Origin: Micromonospora sp. NBRC 110009
GTDB lineage: Bacteria > Actinomycetota > Actinomycetes > Mycobacteriales > Micromonosporaceae
Direction: 5' to 3'
Length of the DNA stretch: 64,000 nucleotides
Assembly (NCBI RefSeq): GCF_030518795.1
Contig: NZ_CP130427.1
Coordinates: 6,696,001 to 6,760,000, forward strand
Shown here piece by piece: positions 7,255-15,385 of this stretch. Under the pieces are notes generated by a model, which worked only from the letters and a program-made list of their open reading frames with translations, was not told the origin of the DNA and did no database searches. The position numbers and the translations under genes are program-made. Each line of letters opens with the position of its first letter. Within the stretch, counting starts at the first letter, position 1.

Positions 7255-10200
7255 ATGGCTCGGGGCGACTACGAGCTTGTTATCGAAACGCCGTTCCAGT
7301 CCGTGGGGTCCCACCCGCGGCGGTATGGGGTGATGTTCAGCCCGTCATCGTCTCGGTCGCGGCTGCGTATCGTCGATTCTGGCCGCCGCTACTCTGTACG
7401 GCTGCAACCGAATGGGACGGTCCAGTACAGCGTCGACGGCGACGTGAGCTGGCATCCGATTCGGCCGCTGCCCGAGCCGTGCACCGGCGAGATCCTGCCT
7501 GCGTTTGTGTCTCATGACGAGTGGCGAGCCGGACGCCCGCTCGAAACGGTCCGCTTCGACATGCTTGCCGTGGGACGCGGTCGCATCATCGCGAAGGAGG
7601 CCGGGACCGACCGGCTGTTCCACTGCGTGATCGACGAACTCTTCCGCGGCCGTCGTGTCTCGGGTGCGGACTGCGACGTCGATGTGAACGTCGGATGCCG
7701 CAGCGAGGATCCGCCCATTCCCGGCTTCTACATGAAGCTCGACCCTGAGTACTACGTGACGGGACCGCCGAGCCTTGTCGTTCCGCCGGCCGCCCAGCGC
7801 GACTACGCGGGCCACCCGGCCAGCGCCCGCCTGCCCGCCTTCGCCGAACTCCTCGAGTTGGGCGCGGCGGACGTAATGATCGTGCTGCAGCGTGCGCGCA
7901 CGTGGTACCTGGTCGATGCGCGCTCGCCGCGCTCGATCGTCGGGCCGGAAGATCTCCAGTTCACGGAGGCCGACTTCAGGTCGGTGTTCACCGAGCAGGT
8001 CATCCGCGACATCCTGAACGCAGCGCTGTCGGCAGCCGAGCAGATGCTCGACGGTGGCGTTGGCCGCGGCATCGAGCAACTGGTTGAGGGCCAGCTGCGC
8101 CAGTTCCTGCCGAACGTTCCGATCGAAGGCCTTCGTGAAAGCTTCGCGGCGCTCGGTCCACTCGGCGATTTTCTCGACGGCCTGGTCAAGGCGGTTGTCG
8201 ACTGGTTGGCGGGGGGCGTCGCCCCATGGCTCGCCGAGTTGATCGCAAACGCGGTGCCCAACACGTTGATCGACACGCTCGCCGAGACGGTGGCCAGGAG
8301 CATCCAGGACGAAGGCTATGGAGCCCTCGTGCTGCCCGCGTACGTGGCGTTGGGATTCCTCCTCTATGGGGCGAGGGTCTCAAAGGCGATCAAGACCGAG
8401 GCTGGTGTGTTCCTGCTGGACCCGCGCGTGCTGGCCAGCACTTTCCCCGAAAACCGGCCGCTCAGTGACGCCATCGCCAAGCTCATGCTCTTGTCCCGGC
8501 GACGCGAGGCCACGCCCCCACCCGGCCGGTCGGAGTGGCCGGACGGAATGCCGACGCCGAACCAGCCGCCCGGATGGATGCCGACCTACCTGCACACCCG
8601 ATACGTGCCGCGTGACCGGGAGCCGGGCACCCTAGGCCACCTCGCCGTCGCCACGTCGCCCGAGGAACGCTTCGCGATCCAGTTCTCAAAGGTGCTCGAC
8701 CTCGGAGTCGGCTACAGCCACTGGACCGAGCAGTGGCAGCGGCACTTCGGTGGCGAAATCCATTCGCTGCTCGCGACGAGGCCGATCTTCCAGCAGGAGC
8801 AGTACAACCTGATGCAGTACCGGCTACTCAACGGCCCCGTGATCGACGGGGACGGGTTCAACGATGGCACCACAAACTTCTACATGCTGGTCAAGCTCGG
8901 CGTGGCCGGCTCCGACGACACAGCGCTGCCGCAGCGCTACGCCATCCTGTGGATCGACGAGCAGACGTACTTCACACAACGTTGGCGGCTCCTCGACCCC
9001 ACCGAGGATGTCCTCGGCGACCTGTTCTCGCTGGCACACTCGCTGAAGCGGAACCCCGAATGGTTCCACTTCTCCCGCGAACGGTTCTGGTCGCCCTTCA
9101 CGGACGACCTGGTCAACGACAACAGCCGCATGGCCGTACGGCGCCAGATCGTCGCGGTCACCGGCTACAACCGCGCCGATCAGCGGCACGAGATCTACAC
9201 GATCTGCTTCAACTATGGCGTAAGTGACCACACGTGGCGTTGGCGACGCTACCCAGCCGCCGAGCAGGTCATCGTCGAAGCCGCGACAGCGCAGGACGCC
9301 GACCAAGATTTTCCCACCATCATGAAGAGCGGGCCAGCCAACGCGTACGTCGCCGTCAACACCCTGGACCTACGCGATGACACGACGCTGCACGTGCGCG
9401 GCACGAAACGCGCGCGCGCCGACGCGCCGCTGCGCGCAGGCCGCTGGGTGCAACGCTATCTGCCCGCCGACTGCCGGCACGTGCCGGCACCGCACCAGTT
9501 GACGGGCGGGAAGCCGAAGGCCGGCTTCGGTCACGCGTGGGACTTCGTATCCGAGACCGCGTACCGCCGGGCCGACCAGTTTTACCAGTTCGGGGTCTAC
9601 GAACCAAACATCGATTCGCGCTGCCAGTACTACGAAGTGGAGCTGCTGCCCGGCGAGGACGGGCTGGTGCCCAACGTCGAGGACGTCGTCGGCAGCGTTT
9701 GGCGCAACGACGGGGAAAGCAGCCCAGTTGAGCGGCTGCACCACAACACGACGAACTTTGTATGGACGCCGACCAAGAACGACAGCGGCATGATAGAGCT
9801 GTCCGGCCGTGCGCTCCTGCGCGACCGGCGCACCCTGCCCACGATGTCGATGTACGAATCGACGACACGCTTCCGCATCCTCGAACGCAAGCCACACGGG
9901 CTGATCGCCGTCTTCTACGACAAGCGTGACGACGAGCTCCAGCCCGCCAGCGACCTGCCGCACGAAACCGTCTTCCGCGAGGACTTCGAAGACGCCGCCA
10001 TCCCCACCGAGTGGGAGAACGAGACAGGTGGTCAGGCGTGCGCGCCGACACCCATCCCACGTCCGCCCAGGACCATCCGCTGCCTCGTGAAACGCAACAA
10101 GCGGGTGCTCCACCCGCCGATCGTGCGCAAGGCGCAGGTCGTCGTCCGCGGCGTAAATTTGTCCATCTCCTTCTGGACGCCGCAGACCGAAGACGACGTT

Positions 10201-10506
10201 AATGAGAACGTCTGGAAGGTCAGTCTTGCCGCCATCGACGAGACCGGCGTCGTACCGATCTGCAGCCTCACACGACACCCAAACTTCATCCGACGCGGTC
10301 GTCCCGACGCCCCCCTGCCCTTCGATCACGCCGGGGAACTCGGCGACGAATGGCGATACGACGGCCTGTACAAGGTTGACCCGAAGATGATCGAGCGCGT
10401 GAACCGCTTCTGCACACCGGCCGGGCACGTCGACTACGCCACCAGCCTCTGGTTTGAGGACATCGTCGGGCACCGCAGCGTCGCACAGGAGACGCTATTC
10501 GGCTGA
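7255..10506 (+). CDS. Very large protein of unknown family
   Basis: About 1083 aa. I do not recognise any named domain. Visible features: a beta-rich N-terminal region (GDYELVIETPF ... SRLRIVDSGRRYSVRLQPNG), an amphipathic/hydrophobic helical belt around residues 240-400 (VDWLAGGVAPWLAELIANAV; ALVLPAYVALGFLLYGARV, possibly membrane-inserting), then a long mixed region rich in Trp/Tyr/Arg (RWRLLDPTEDVLGDLF; EWFHFSRERFWSPF), and a C-terminal jelly-roll-like part (SISFWTPQTEDDVNENVWKV). Start uncertain: ATG 7255 or GTG 7252; longer frames look non-coding. Third-position GC seems lower than in the conjugation genes, which hints at transfer. Together with 5889 and 6064 it could be a toxin, effector or tail-associated protein; all of that is inference. 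Confidence 0.65.
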   Translation: MARGDYELVIETPFQSVGSHPRRYGVMFSPSSSRSRLRIVDSGRRYSVRLQPNGTVQYSVDGDVSWHPIRPLPEPCTGEILPAFVSHDEWRAGRPLETVRFDMLAVGRGRIIAKEAGTDRLFHCVIDELFRGRRVSGADCDVDVNVGCRSEDPPIPGFYMKLDPEYYVTGPPSLVVPPAAQRDYAGHPASARLPAFAELLELGAADVMIVLQRARTWYLVDARSPRSIVGPEDLQFTEADFRSVFTEQVIRDILNAALSAAEQMLDGGVGRGIEQLVEGQLRQFLPNVPIEGLRESFAALGPLGDFLDGLVKAVVDWLAGGVAPWLAELIANAVPNTLIDTLAETVARSIQDEGYGALVLPAYVALGFLLYGARVSKAIKTEAGVFLLDPRVLASTFPENRPLSDAIAKLMLLSRRREATPPPGRSEWPDGMPTPNQPPGWMPTYLHTRYVPRDREPGTLGHLAVATSPEERFAIQFSKVLDLGVGYSHWTEQWQRHFGGEIHSLLATRPIFQQEQYNLMQYRLLNGPVIDGDGFNDGTTNFYMLVKLGVAGSDDTALPQRYAILWIDEQTYFTQRWRLLDPTEDVLGDLFSLAHSLKRNPEWFHFSRERFWSPFTDDLVNDNSRMAVRRQIVAVTGYNRADQRHEIYTICFNYGVSDHTWRWRRYPAAEQVIVEAATAQDADQDFPTIMKSGPANAYVAVNTLDLRDDTTLHVRGTKRARADAPLRAGRWVQRYLPADCRHVPAPHQLTGGKPKAGFGHAWDFVSETAYRRADQFYQFGVYEPNIDSRCQYYEVELLPGEDGLVPNVEDVVGSVWRNDGESSPVERLHHNTTNFVWTPTKNDSGMIELSGRALLRDRRTLPTMSMYESTTRFRILERKPHGLIAVFYDKRDDELQPASDLPHETVFREDFEDAAIPTEWENETGGQACAPTPIPRPPRTIRCLVKRNKRVLHPPIVRKAQVVVRGVNLSISFWTPQTEDDVNENVWKVSLAAIDETGVVPICSLTRHPNFIRRGRPDAPLPFDHAGELGDEWRYDGLYKVDPKMIERVNRFCTPAGHVDYATSLWFEDIVGHRSVAQETLFG

Positions 10507-10664
10507 CTGGGCGCTGTCGGACGGGTCTGAGTCGAAAATGAACCTCTACTCCGGCCTGCAGGGCATCTACCGGCGCCGGCGACTACTTTCTGCCTGCGGA
10601 CAGGCGGCCTTCGAAGGCGATATCCAAGGCGCTCAACGCGGGTTTCCAGCGCGGGAAGGTGTCC

Positions 10665-12305
10665 TCATCGGGGATTAGCCTCCAGCGCCAGCAGGCCCTG
10701 CGCGTGCACGACAGAGACCGACAGGGTCTTGTAGCCGACCTCGTCGAAGAGCACCGTCATGCGGTCCTTTTCGTACCCGAGGACCATGCCTGATCCCCAT
10801 TTGGGGTGCCGCACGATGCTGTGGAGTGGGTATGGGCCGTCGTCGGGGAGCGCTTCGGAGGTGCCGCCGTGGCAGTTGTCGCAGTGGCCGCAGGGTCGGC
10901 TCAGCTGCTCTCCGAAGTAGCCGAGCAGCGACTGCATCCGGCAGCCACGGCTTTCGGCGAAGCGGCGCATCATGTCGGTGCGGGAGCGCTGCCCGGCCTG
11001 GTAGCGGCCGTACTCGGCCAGCGCCTCCCGTGCCGCCTGGTCTGGAAGCGGGGAATACGGGCCGGCCCTCAGTTCGCCTCTCGGCCCCGTCGTGATCGCC
11101 CCCACCTGCTCGAGCAGGCTGATGTGGCTGGCGATCTTGCGGGGGCTCAGGCCGGTGGCCTTGGCCAGCGCGGTGCGCGTCAGCGGGCCGGCATGCAGGA
11201 GGGCGGCGATCGCCCGCAGCTCGTCCCGGTCAGGTGCGCCGCCGGTGAAGAAGCGTTGCAGGGCAGTGTCCTCGGCTCGGTAGAGCAGCAACGCCCGGGC
11301 CGGTTCACCGTCGCGTCCTGCCCGCCCGATCTCCTGTAGATAGCTGTCCGGTGAATCGGGCAGGGCCACGTGTGCCACCCAGCGGATGTTCGGCTTGTCG
11401 ATGCCCATGCCGAACGCCGAGGTGGCGACCATGATCGGCACCCGGTCGGCGAGGAAGTCTTCGTGGCGGCTGCGACGTAGCCCGGCCGTCATGCCACCGT
11501 GGTAGGCCTGTGCGGGATAACCCGCGTCGGACAGCCGTTGCGCGAGGTCCTCGGCGGCACGCCGGGTCGGCACGTACACGATGCCGGGAGGGTCGGCTTC
11601 CTTGAGCAGCGTGAGCAACCTGCGCCAGCGGTAGTCCTCGCTGGGGCAGTGCGCGGCCGCCACGAAGAGGTTCGGGCGATCCAGCCCGGACAAGACCAGC
11701 CGCGGCTTACGCATACCGAGCCGCGTGGTGATGTCATCGCGCACCGGCGGCGACGCCGTGGCGGTCAGTGCCACGACGGGCGGTCTGCCCAGGCCGCGGA
11801 TGAGGTGGCCGATGGCCAGGTAGTCGGGGCGGAAGTCGTGGCCCCACGACGAGATGCAATGCGCTTCGTCAACCGCCACCAGCGCCGGGCGCAGCGCGTG
11901 GACCTGGGCCAGCCGTTCCGGCGAGCTGAGCTGCTCCGGGGTGATGAACAGGAATCTCGCCGTACCCGAGCGCAGCTCGGCCAGCGCGGCCTCCTGCTTG
12001 CTCTGGCTCTCCGCGGAACTGATCCGGACCGCCCGCAACGCGGGATCGTCACGCTCGTTGAGGTTGCTCATCTGGTCTTGCTGTAGTGCCAGTAGCGGTG
12101 AGATCACCACCGTCGGGCCGCGCAGCAGCGTGGCGGGAACCTGGTACACCGCGGACTTCCCGCCCCCGGTCGGCAGGACGACCAGCGCGTCACGGCCCGC
12201 GAGCAGGGCCCGCATGGCGCGCATCTGCGTGTCGCGCAGCCTCTGCCAGCCGAAGTGCCGACGGGCGGCGCGGCGTAACCGCCAGGAGCGGAAGATCGTC
12301 ATCAT
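10665..12305 (-). CDS. recQ: ATP-dependent DNA helicase RecQ
   Basis: 546 aa, superfamily 2 DNA helicase that unwinds forked and recombination intermediates 3' to 5'. Order of motifs: Walker A LPTGGGKSAVYQ (about residue 47), then FITPEQLSS, DEAH box VDEAHCISSWGHDFRPDY, TATASP (motif III), GIVYVPTRRAAEDLAQRL, ATSAFGMGIDKPNIRWVAH and QEIGRAGRDG (motifs V-VI). A zinc-binding cysteine cluster follows (RGCRMQSLLGYFG ... CGHCDNC). In place of an HRDC domain the C-terminus has a Tudor/SH3-like module (VRHPKWGSGMVLGYEKDRM) like those at the end of UvrD-type helicases. The Met at 12305 is chosen; the frame is open to 12353 but adds unlike residues. Convergent with the 1083-aa gene. Confidence 0.9.
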   Translation of the reverse strand: MMTIFRSWRLRRAARRHFGWQRLRDTQMRAMRALLAGRDALVVLPTGGGKSAVYQVPATLLRGPTVVISPLLALQQDQMSNLNERDDPALRAVRISSAESQSKQEAALAELRSGTARFLFITPEQLSSPERLAQVHALRPALVAVDEAHCISSWGHDFRPDYLAIGHLIRGLGRPPVVALTATASPPVRDDITTRLGMRKPRLVLSGLDRPNLFVAAAHCPSEDYRWRRLLTLLKEADPPGIVYVPTRRAAEDLAQRLSDAGYPAQAYHGGMTAGLRRSRHEDFLADRVPIMVATSAFGMGIDKPNIRWVAHVALPDSPDSYLQEIGRAGRDGEPARALLLYRAEDTALQRFFTGGAPDRDELRAIAALLHAGPLTRTALAKATGLSPRKIASHISLLEQVGAITTGPRGELRAGPYSPLPDQAAREALAEYGRYQAGQRSRTDMMRRFAESRGCRMQSLLGYFGEQLSRPCGHCDNCHGGTSEALPDDGPYPLHSIVRHPKWGSGMVLGYEKDRMTVLFDEVGYKTLSVSVVHAQGLLALEANPR

Positions 12306-12778
12306 CGCCGGGCATGCTAGCGAACCGCACCGACGGACCCAAGATCCTCCCAAGGTCCTTCGTACGCCTCGTCGGCGGTGACACGCCCACCGGATGAGAC
12401 GAGGCCCTCCCGGACGTCGGCCAGCACCGGAGCGGCCAGAAGGCAGTCAGAGCGGTCCTTGGTGAGCGCGGCGTGGGTCCGGTCTGTGTGCCGGAAGGGT
12501 GACAAGTCTTGGCTTCACCGACGCAGATCTGCCGCCCGCCTGCACGGCGTTCCCCGAGTTGGCCGCGCCCCGCTGGCATCGGCCCCGGCGGAAGTCGGGG
12601 CGGATCTCGACGGCGCAGGCCGGGGATCGGCACCGGGCTGCGGGTCGTTGCCGACGCCGCAGGGTCAGCCTGCTCCGCGACAGGGCCCGGCGCGTCTCGG
12701 ACGTCGCCTAGCTGATCTTTCGCAAGCGACCACAGCAGCACCCCGCTGCGACCGGCACATAAGAGACTGAAACAGAGA

Positions 12779-12803
12779 AACCGCAGGTCATCGGCCTGCG
12801 GTT
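12779..12803. terminator. Hairpin, 9-bp stem
   Basis: AACCGCAGG pairs with CCTGCGGTT across a 7-base loop. It immediately precedes the IS701 remnant. It could be a terminator of a lost gene or part of the IS end region. Confidence 0.45.
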
Positions 12804-13005
12804 GCGGATAACGCACCGTCTTAGGAACCGCGGGACCTTGGCCGAGCGCGCCGGCGAGGTGTCGCCGGACGGGATGCAGCGGTTGCAGCGGTGGGCGGAC
12901 TGGCACGTCGAGGCGGTCCGTGATGCGGTGCGAGACCACTTGATCGAGCACGTTGACGACCCGCGTTGTGCTGATCGTCGCACCAACCTCGTCCGGCAAC
13001 CATGA
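12802..13005 (+). mobile_element. IS701-family transposase N-terminal remnant
   Basis: The translation reads GTLAERAGEVSPDGMQRLQR, then WADWHVEAVRDAVRDHLIEH, which is the hallmark N-terminal pattern of IS701-type transposases (LAE.AG...P..MQ.LL..A.WD...VRD.L...V..HL.DP). The next expected block (LVIDDTGF.KKG, containing the first catalytic Asp) is out of frame and mutated: a shifted frame reads VVLIVAPTS. Nothing of the remaining ~350 residues is present, so this is a dead stub next to the start of the conjugation module. Confidence 0.65.
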
Positions 13006-13270
13006 GTCGCTGACCGGTCTTGTCAGGCTGTGACAGGCGGGCGGGAAGTTCATCGGACCTGACAGCCGAGTTCTGGGCGGTGCATGTCATCCACGGCATG
13101 CCCGCCGGGTGGGGACCCTTCTTCGGCGAGGCCATCGGTCCGGCATGGCTGGCGCGGCGTACTGGCACCGCAGCCCTTCGCTACGCGCAAAGGGAGGAGC
13201 GCCCCCACCGGACCCGATCCTTCGTCTGGTCCCCACCGCGGCGGCCCACACATCCCTGTGGAGCGCCGCA

Positions 13271-13567
13271 ATGCACATGATCTCTGTTCTCAACGATCTG
13301 GTTTTGGCCGCTGCTCCCCCTGATGGTGGAGGCCCGAAGTCCATTGCCCAGGTCATTTCCAACATCACTGGCTGGGTCATGGGCATCATCGCGTTGGTCG
13401 CGACGATGTTCCTGGTCATCGGTGGCCTGCGCTACATGGCCGCCGGCGGTGACCCGGCGCAGGTTGAGCAGGCGAAGGGCAACGTCAAGTCCGCGCTGAT
13501 CGGCTACGCCCTGGCGGTGCTGGCCCCGGTGATCCTGCAGGTGCTGCAGGGCATCCTCGGCGGATGA
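13271..13567 (+). CDS. TrbC/VirB2-like pilin subunit
   Basis: 98 aa with two membrane helices: WVMGIIALVATMFLVIGGL (about 35-54) and ALIGYALAVLAPVILQVLQ (about 75-94). Between them lies RYMAAGGDPAQVEQAKGNVK, a polar loop with the GGDP..V..AK pattern typical of pilin-like subunits of Gram-positive type IV secretion systems. A short Ala-rich N-terminus could be a cleavable leader. The ATG at 13271 has GGAG 8 bases upstream; a second Met at 13277 is possible. It is the first gene of the transfer operon, 10 bases before the VirB6/TrbL-like gene, and would form the pilus or channel lining. Confidence 0.75.
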   Translation: MHMISVLNDLVLAAAPPDGGGPKSIAQVISNITGWVMGIIALVATMFLVIGGLRYMAAGGDPAQVEQAKGNVKSALIGYALAVLAPVILQVLQGILGG

Positions 13568-13577
13568 GGCGGCGGTC

Positions 13578-14495
13578 ATGGTCGACTGGATGATGAACGG
13601 CCTGGTCAGCTGGCTCGCCGAGAAGGTCGTCGACCTTCTCGGCGGCCTGCTGGCCTTCCTCGCCTCGTCAATGTTCGTATCGCCGGACGTCACCGTCCTG
13701 CCGCAGGTGCAGTCGATCGCCGACAAGAGCGCCCTGGTCGTCGGCGCCTGCTTCGTCCTCGCGATCATCGCCGTGGGCGTCGCTGCGATGGTCGGCGACT
13801 CGGTCGAGGTGCGCTACGGAATCAAGGAGCTGCTCCCCCGGCTTGTCGTCGGGTTCGTGCTGTCCGCGTTCGCGGTCCCGCTGACCGGTGTGCTCATCGG
13901 CATCGCCAACGCCCTGACGGTGTCGATCGCCGGCACGTCCGCGCCGACCAGCGAGGCGGTAGCCTTCGTCCGGGCTCGGATCGCCTCGGCGATGACCGAC
14001 GAGGGCTCCGCCCTGCTGATGGCGGTGATCGGGCTGCTCATCGTCGTGTTGATGTTCATGCTCGTCGGCACCTGGCTGGTGCGGATCGGTGTGCTGGTCG
14101 TCCTGGCCGGGGTCGCGCCGGTGGCCCTCGCGTGCTACGCCACGCCGTGGACGCAGGGTGCCGCCGAGTTGTGGTGGCGCAGCCTGCTGGGGTGCCTGGC
14201 CACACCCACGCTGCAGGCGGTCGCTTTTACGGCGGGCATCGACCTGCTGGTCGACCCGGAGGCGAACCTGCCGATCCTGCTCGGCCTACCTGGCTCGGAC
14301 GCGGTGAACCTCATGCTCGTCATCGTCGTTCTATGGGTCACGATCAAGATCCCCGGGATGATGCGCCGGTATGCGACCCGCTCGGGGTCGCGGAACGGCG
14401 GCGGGGTTCTGCTGCGCGCGGTGTTCGTCCAGGGCTTCACCCGTCACTTGCCGCTCGGCCGATTTGGCCCTAGCGCCGTGCGAGGTGTCCGATGA
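13578..14495 (+). CDS. VirB6/TrbL-like conjugal transfer membrane protein
   Basis: 305 aa, polytopic. Hydrophobic segments at about residues 7-35, 53-75, 90-115, 150-180, 185-205 and 240-265 (e.g. VVGACFVLAIIAVGVAAMVG, LLMAVIGLLIVVLMFMLVG, VNLMLVIVVLWVTIKI). An embedded central segment with AELWWRSLLGCLATPTLQAV is typical of TrbL/VirB6 channel proteins. It probably forms the inner-membrane channel of the type IV secretion apparatus. The C-terminus is basic (MMRRYATRSGSRNGGG). The last bases overlap the next start (ATGAGCACC inside GATGAG), so it is co-translated with the PrgI-like gene. Confidence 0.75.
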   Translation: MVDWMMNGLVSWLAEKVVDLLGGLLAFLASSMFVSPDVTVLPQVQSIADKSALVVGACFVLAIIAVGVAAMVGDSVEVRYGIKELLPRLVVGFVLSAFAVPLTGVLIGIANALTVSIAGTSAPTSEAVAFVRARIASAMTDEGSALLMAVIGLLIVVLMFMLVGTWLVRIGVLVVLAGVAPVALACYATPWTQGAAELWWRSLLGCLATPTLQAVAFTAGIDLLVDPEANLPILLGLPGSDAVNLMLVIVVLWVTIKIPGMMRRYATRSGSRNGGGVLLRAVFVQGFTRHLPLGRFGPSAVRGVR

Positions 14496-15385
14496 GCACC
14501 AACGAGGACACTCCCCCACGGGCCGTCGTTCCGGCCAACGTCAACGAGCCTGATCGGATCACGTTCGGGCTGACGTTCCGGCAGCTGAGCATCATCGGCG
14601 GCGCCGGCCTCGGCGGGTTCGGTCTCTACCGCACGTTCGGGCATCTGCTCCCGCCGGCGGCGTGGATCGTCGCCGGGCTCGTCGTATTCGCCGTCGCGGT
14701 CGTGGTGGCGCTCGGCCGCCGTGATGGCCTGCCATTGGACGTATGGCTGCGGCACGGGTTCACGCTGGGCCGTAGCCCGCGCACGCTCGCCCCGGGTGAG
14801 GCTCGGGCCAGCTCGGTCGCCGTCGTCGCGGGCAAGCCGAGTGTTCCGGCGCCGCTGCGCTCGCCGGTCACGGCGGTCAGCCCGACCGGCGTGCTCACCA
14901 GCGAGGGCAGCGACAAGGTGTTGATCGCCTGCGGCATCACGAACATCCACCTGCGCACAGGTAGCGAGCAGGGTGCGCTGCTGGGTGGGTTCGGCCGGTT
15001 CCTCAACAGCCTGGCTGGACCGGCGCAGATCGTCGTGACCGCGCAGCGGCACGACCTGACCGCCTACGCGCAGGCGACCGTCGACCACGCGCCGCGCCTG
15101 CCGCATCCGGCGTTGCAGGCCGCCGCCGACGACTACGCCGAGTTCCTGCTCGACCTCGACAGCCAGCGGGATCCGTTGCGCCGTCAGGTCCTCGCCGTCG
15201 TCACCGGCGTGCACGCGGCCGACCCGGCGGCGCGAGCCCTGTCCGGGCTCGGTGTCGAAGCCGCTGCCATGGATGGACCTGCGGTCGCCTCAGCCCTCGC
15301 GGCCGCGGTCGATCCGTTCTCCCCACCGGTGCCGGGCCCCCGAGCGGTGCCTGGCGCCCCGATCACCCTGCGGAGCACATCGTGA
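14492..15385 (+). CDS. PrgI-like / SCO6880-like transfer protein
   Basis: 297 aa. The first ~85 residues are PrgI-like: VPANVNEPDRITFGLTFRQL, then two tight membrane helices (LSIIGGAGLGGFGLYRTFG; AAWIVAGLVVFAVAVVVAL) followed by the Arg/Asp boundary GRRDGLPLDVWLRHGF. The rest is a cytosolic alpha/beta domain (VLIACGITNIHLRT ... GFGRFLNSLAGPAQIVV ... FLLDLDSQRDPLRRQVLAVV) that in related systems belongs to the VirB4 neighbourhood. It overlaps both neighbours (ATGA at 14492, GTGA at 15382), so VirB6-PrgI-VirB4 are translated as a unit, which suggests fixed stoichiometry within one complex. Confidence 0.75.
   Translation: MSTNEDTPPRAVVPANVNEPDRITFGLTFRQLSIIGGAGLGGFGLYRTFGHLLPPAAWIVAGLVVFAVAVVVALGRRDGLPLDVWLRHGFTLGRSPRTLAPGEARASSVAVVAGKPSVPAPLRSPVTAVSPTGVLTSEGSDKVLIACGITNIHLRTGSEQGALLGGFGRFLNSLAGPAQIVVTAQRHDLTAYAQATVDHAPRLPHPALQAAADDYAEFLLDLDSQRDPLRRQVLAVVTGVHAADPAARALSGLGVEAAAMDGPAVASALAAAVDPFSPPVPGPRAVPGAPITLRSTS

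Larger units (their letters stand above)
12306..13270. other. Boundary region between recQ and the conjugation genes
   Basis: 965 bases with no intact gene. It holds an IS701-type transposase remnant (12802-13005) and a hairpin (12779-12803), treated separately. A minus-strand frame at 12317-12505 (ADVREGLVSSGGRVTADEAY) looks protein-like but has no recognisable family. The last 200 bases before the pilin-like gene contain no convincing gene and presumably include the promoter of the transfer operon. Confidence 0.45.
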
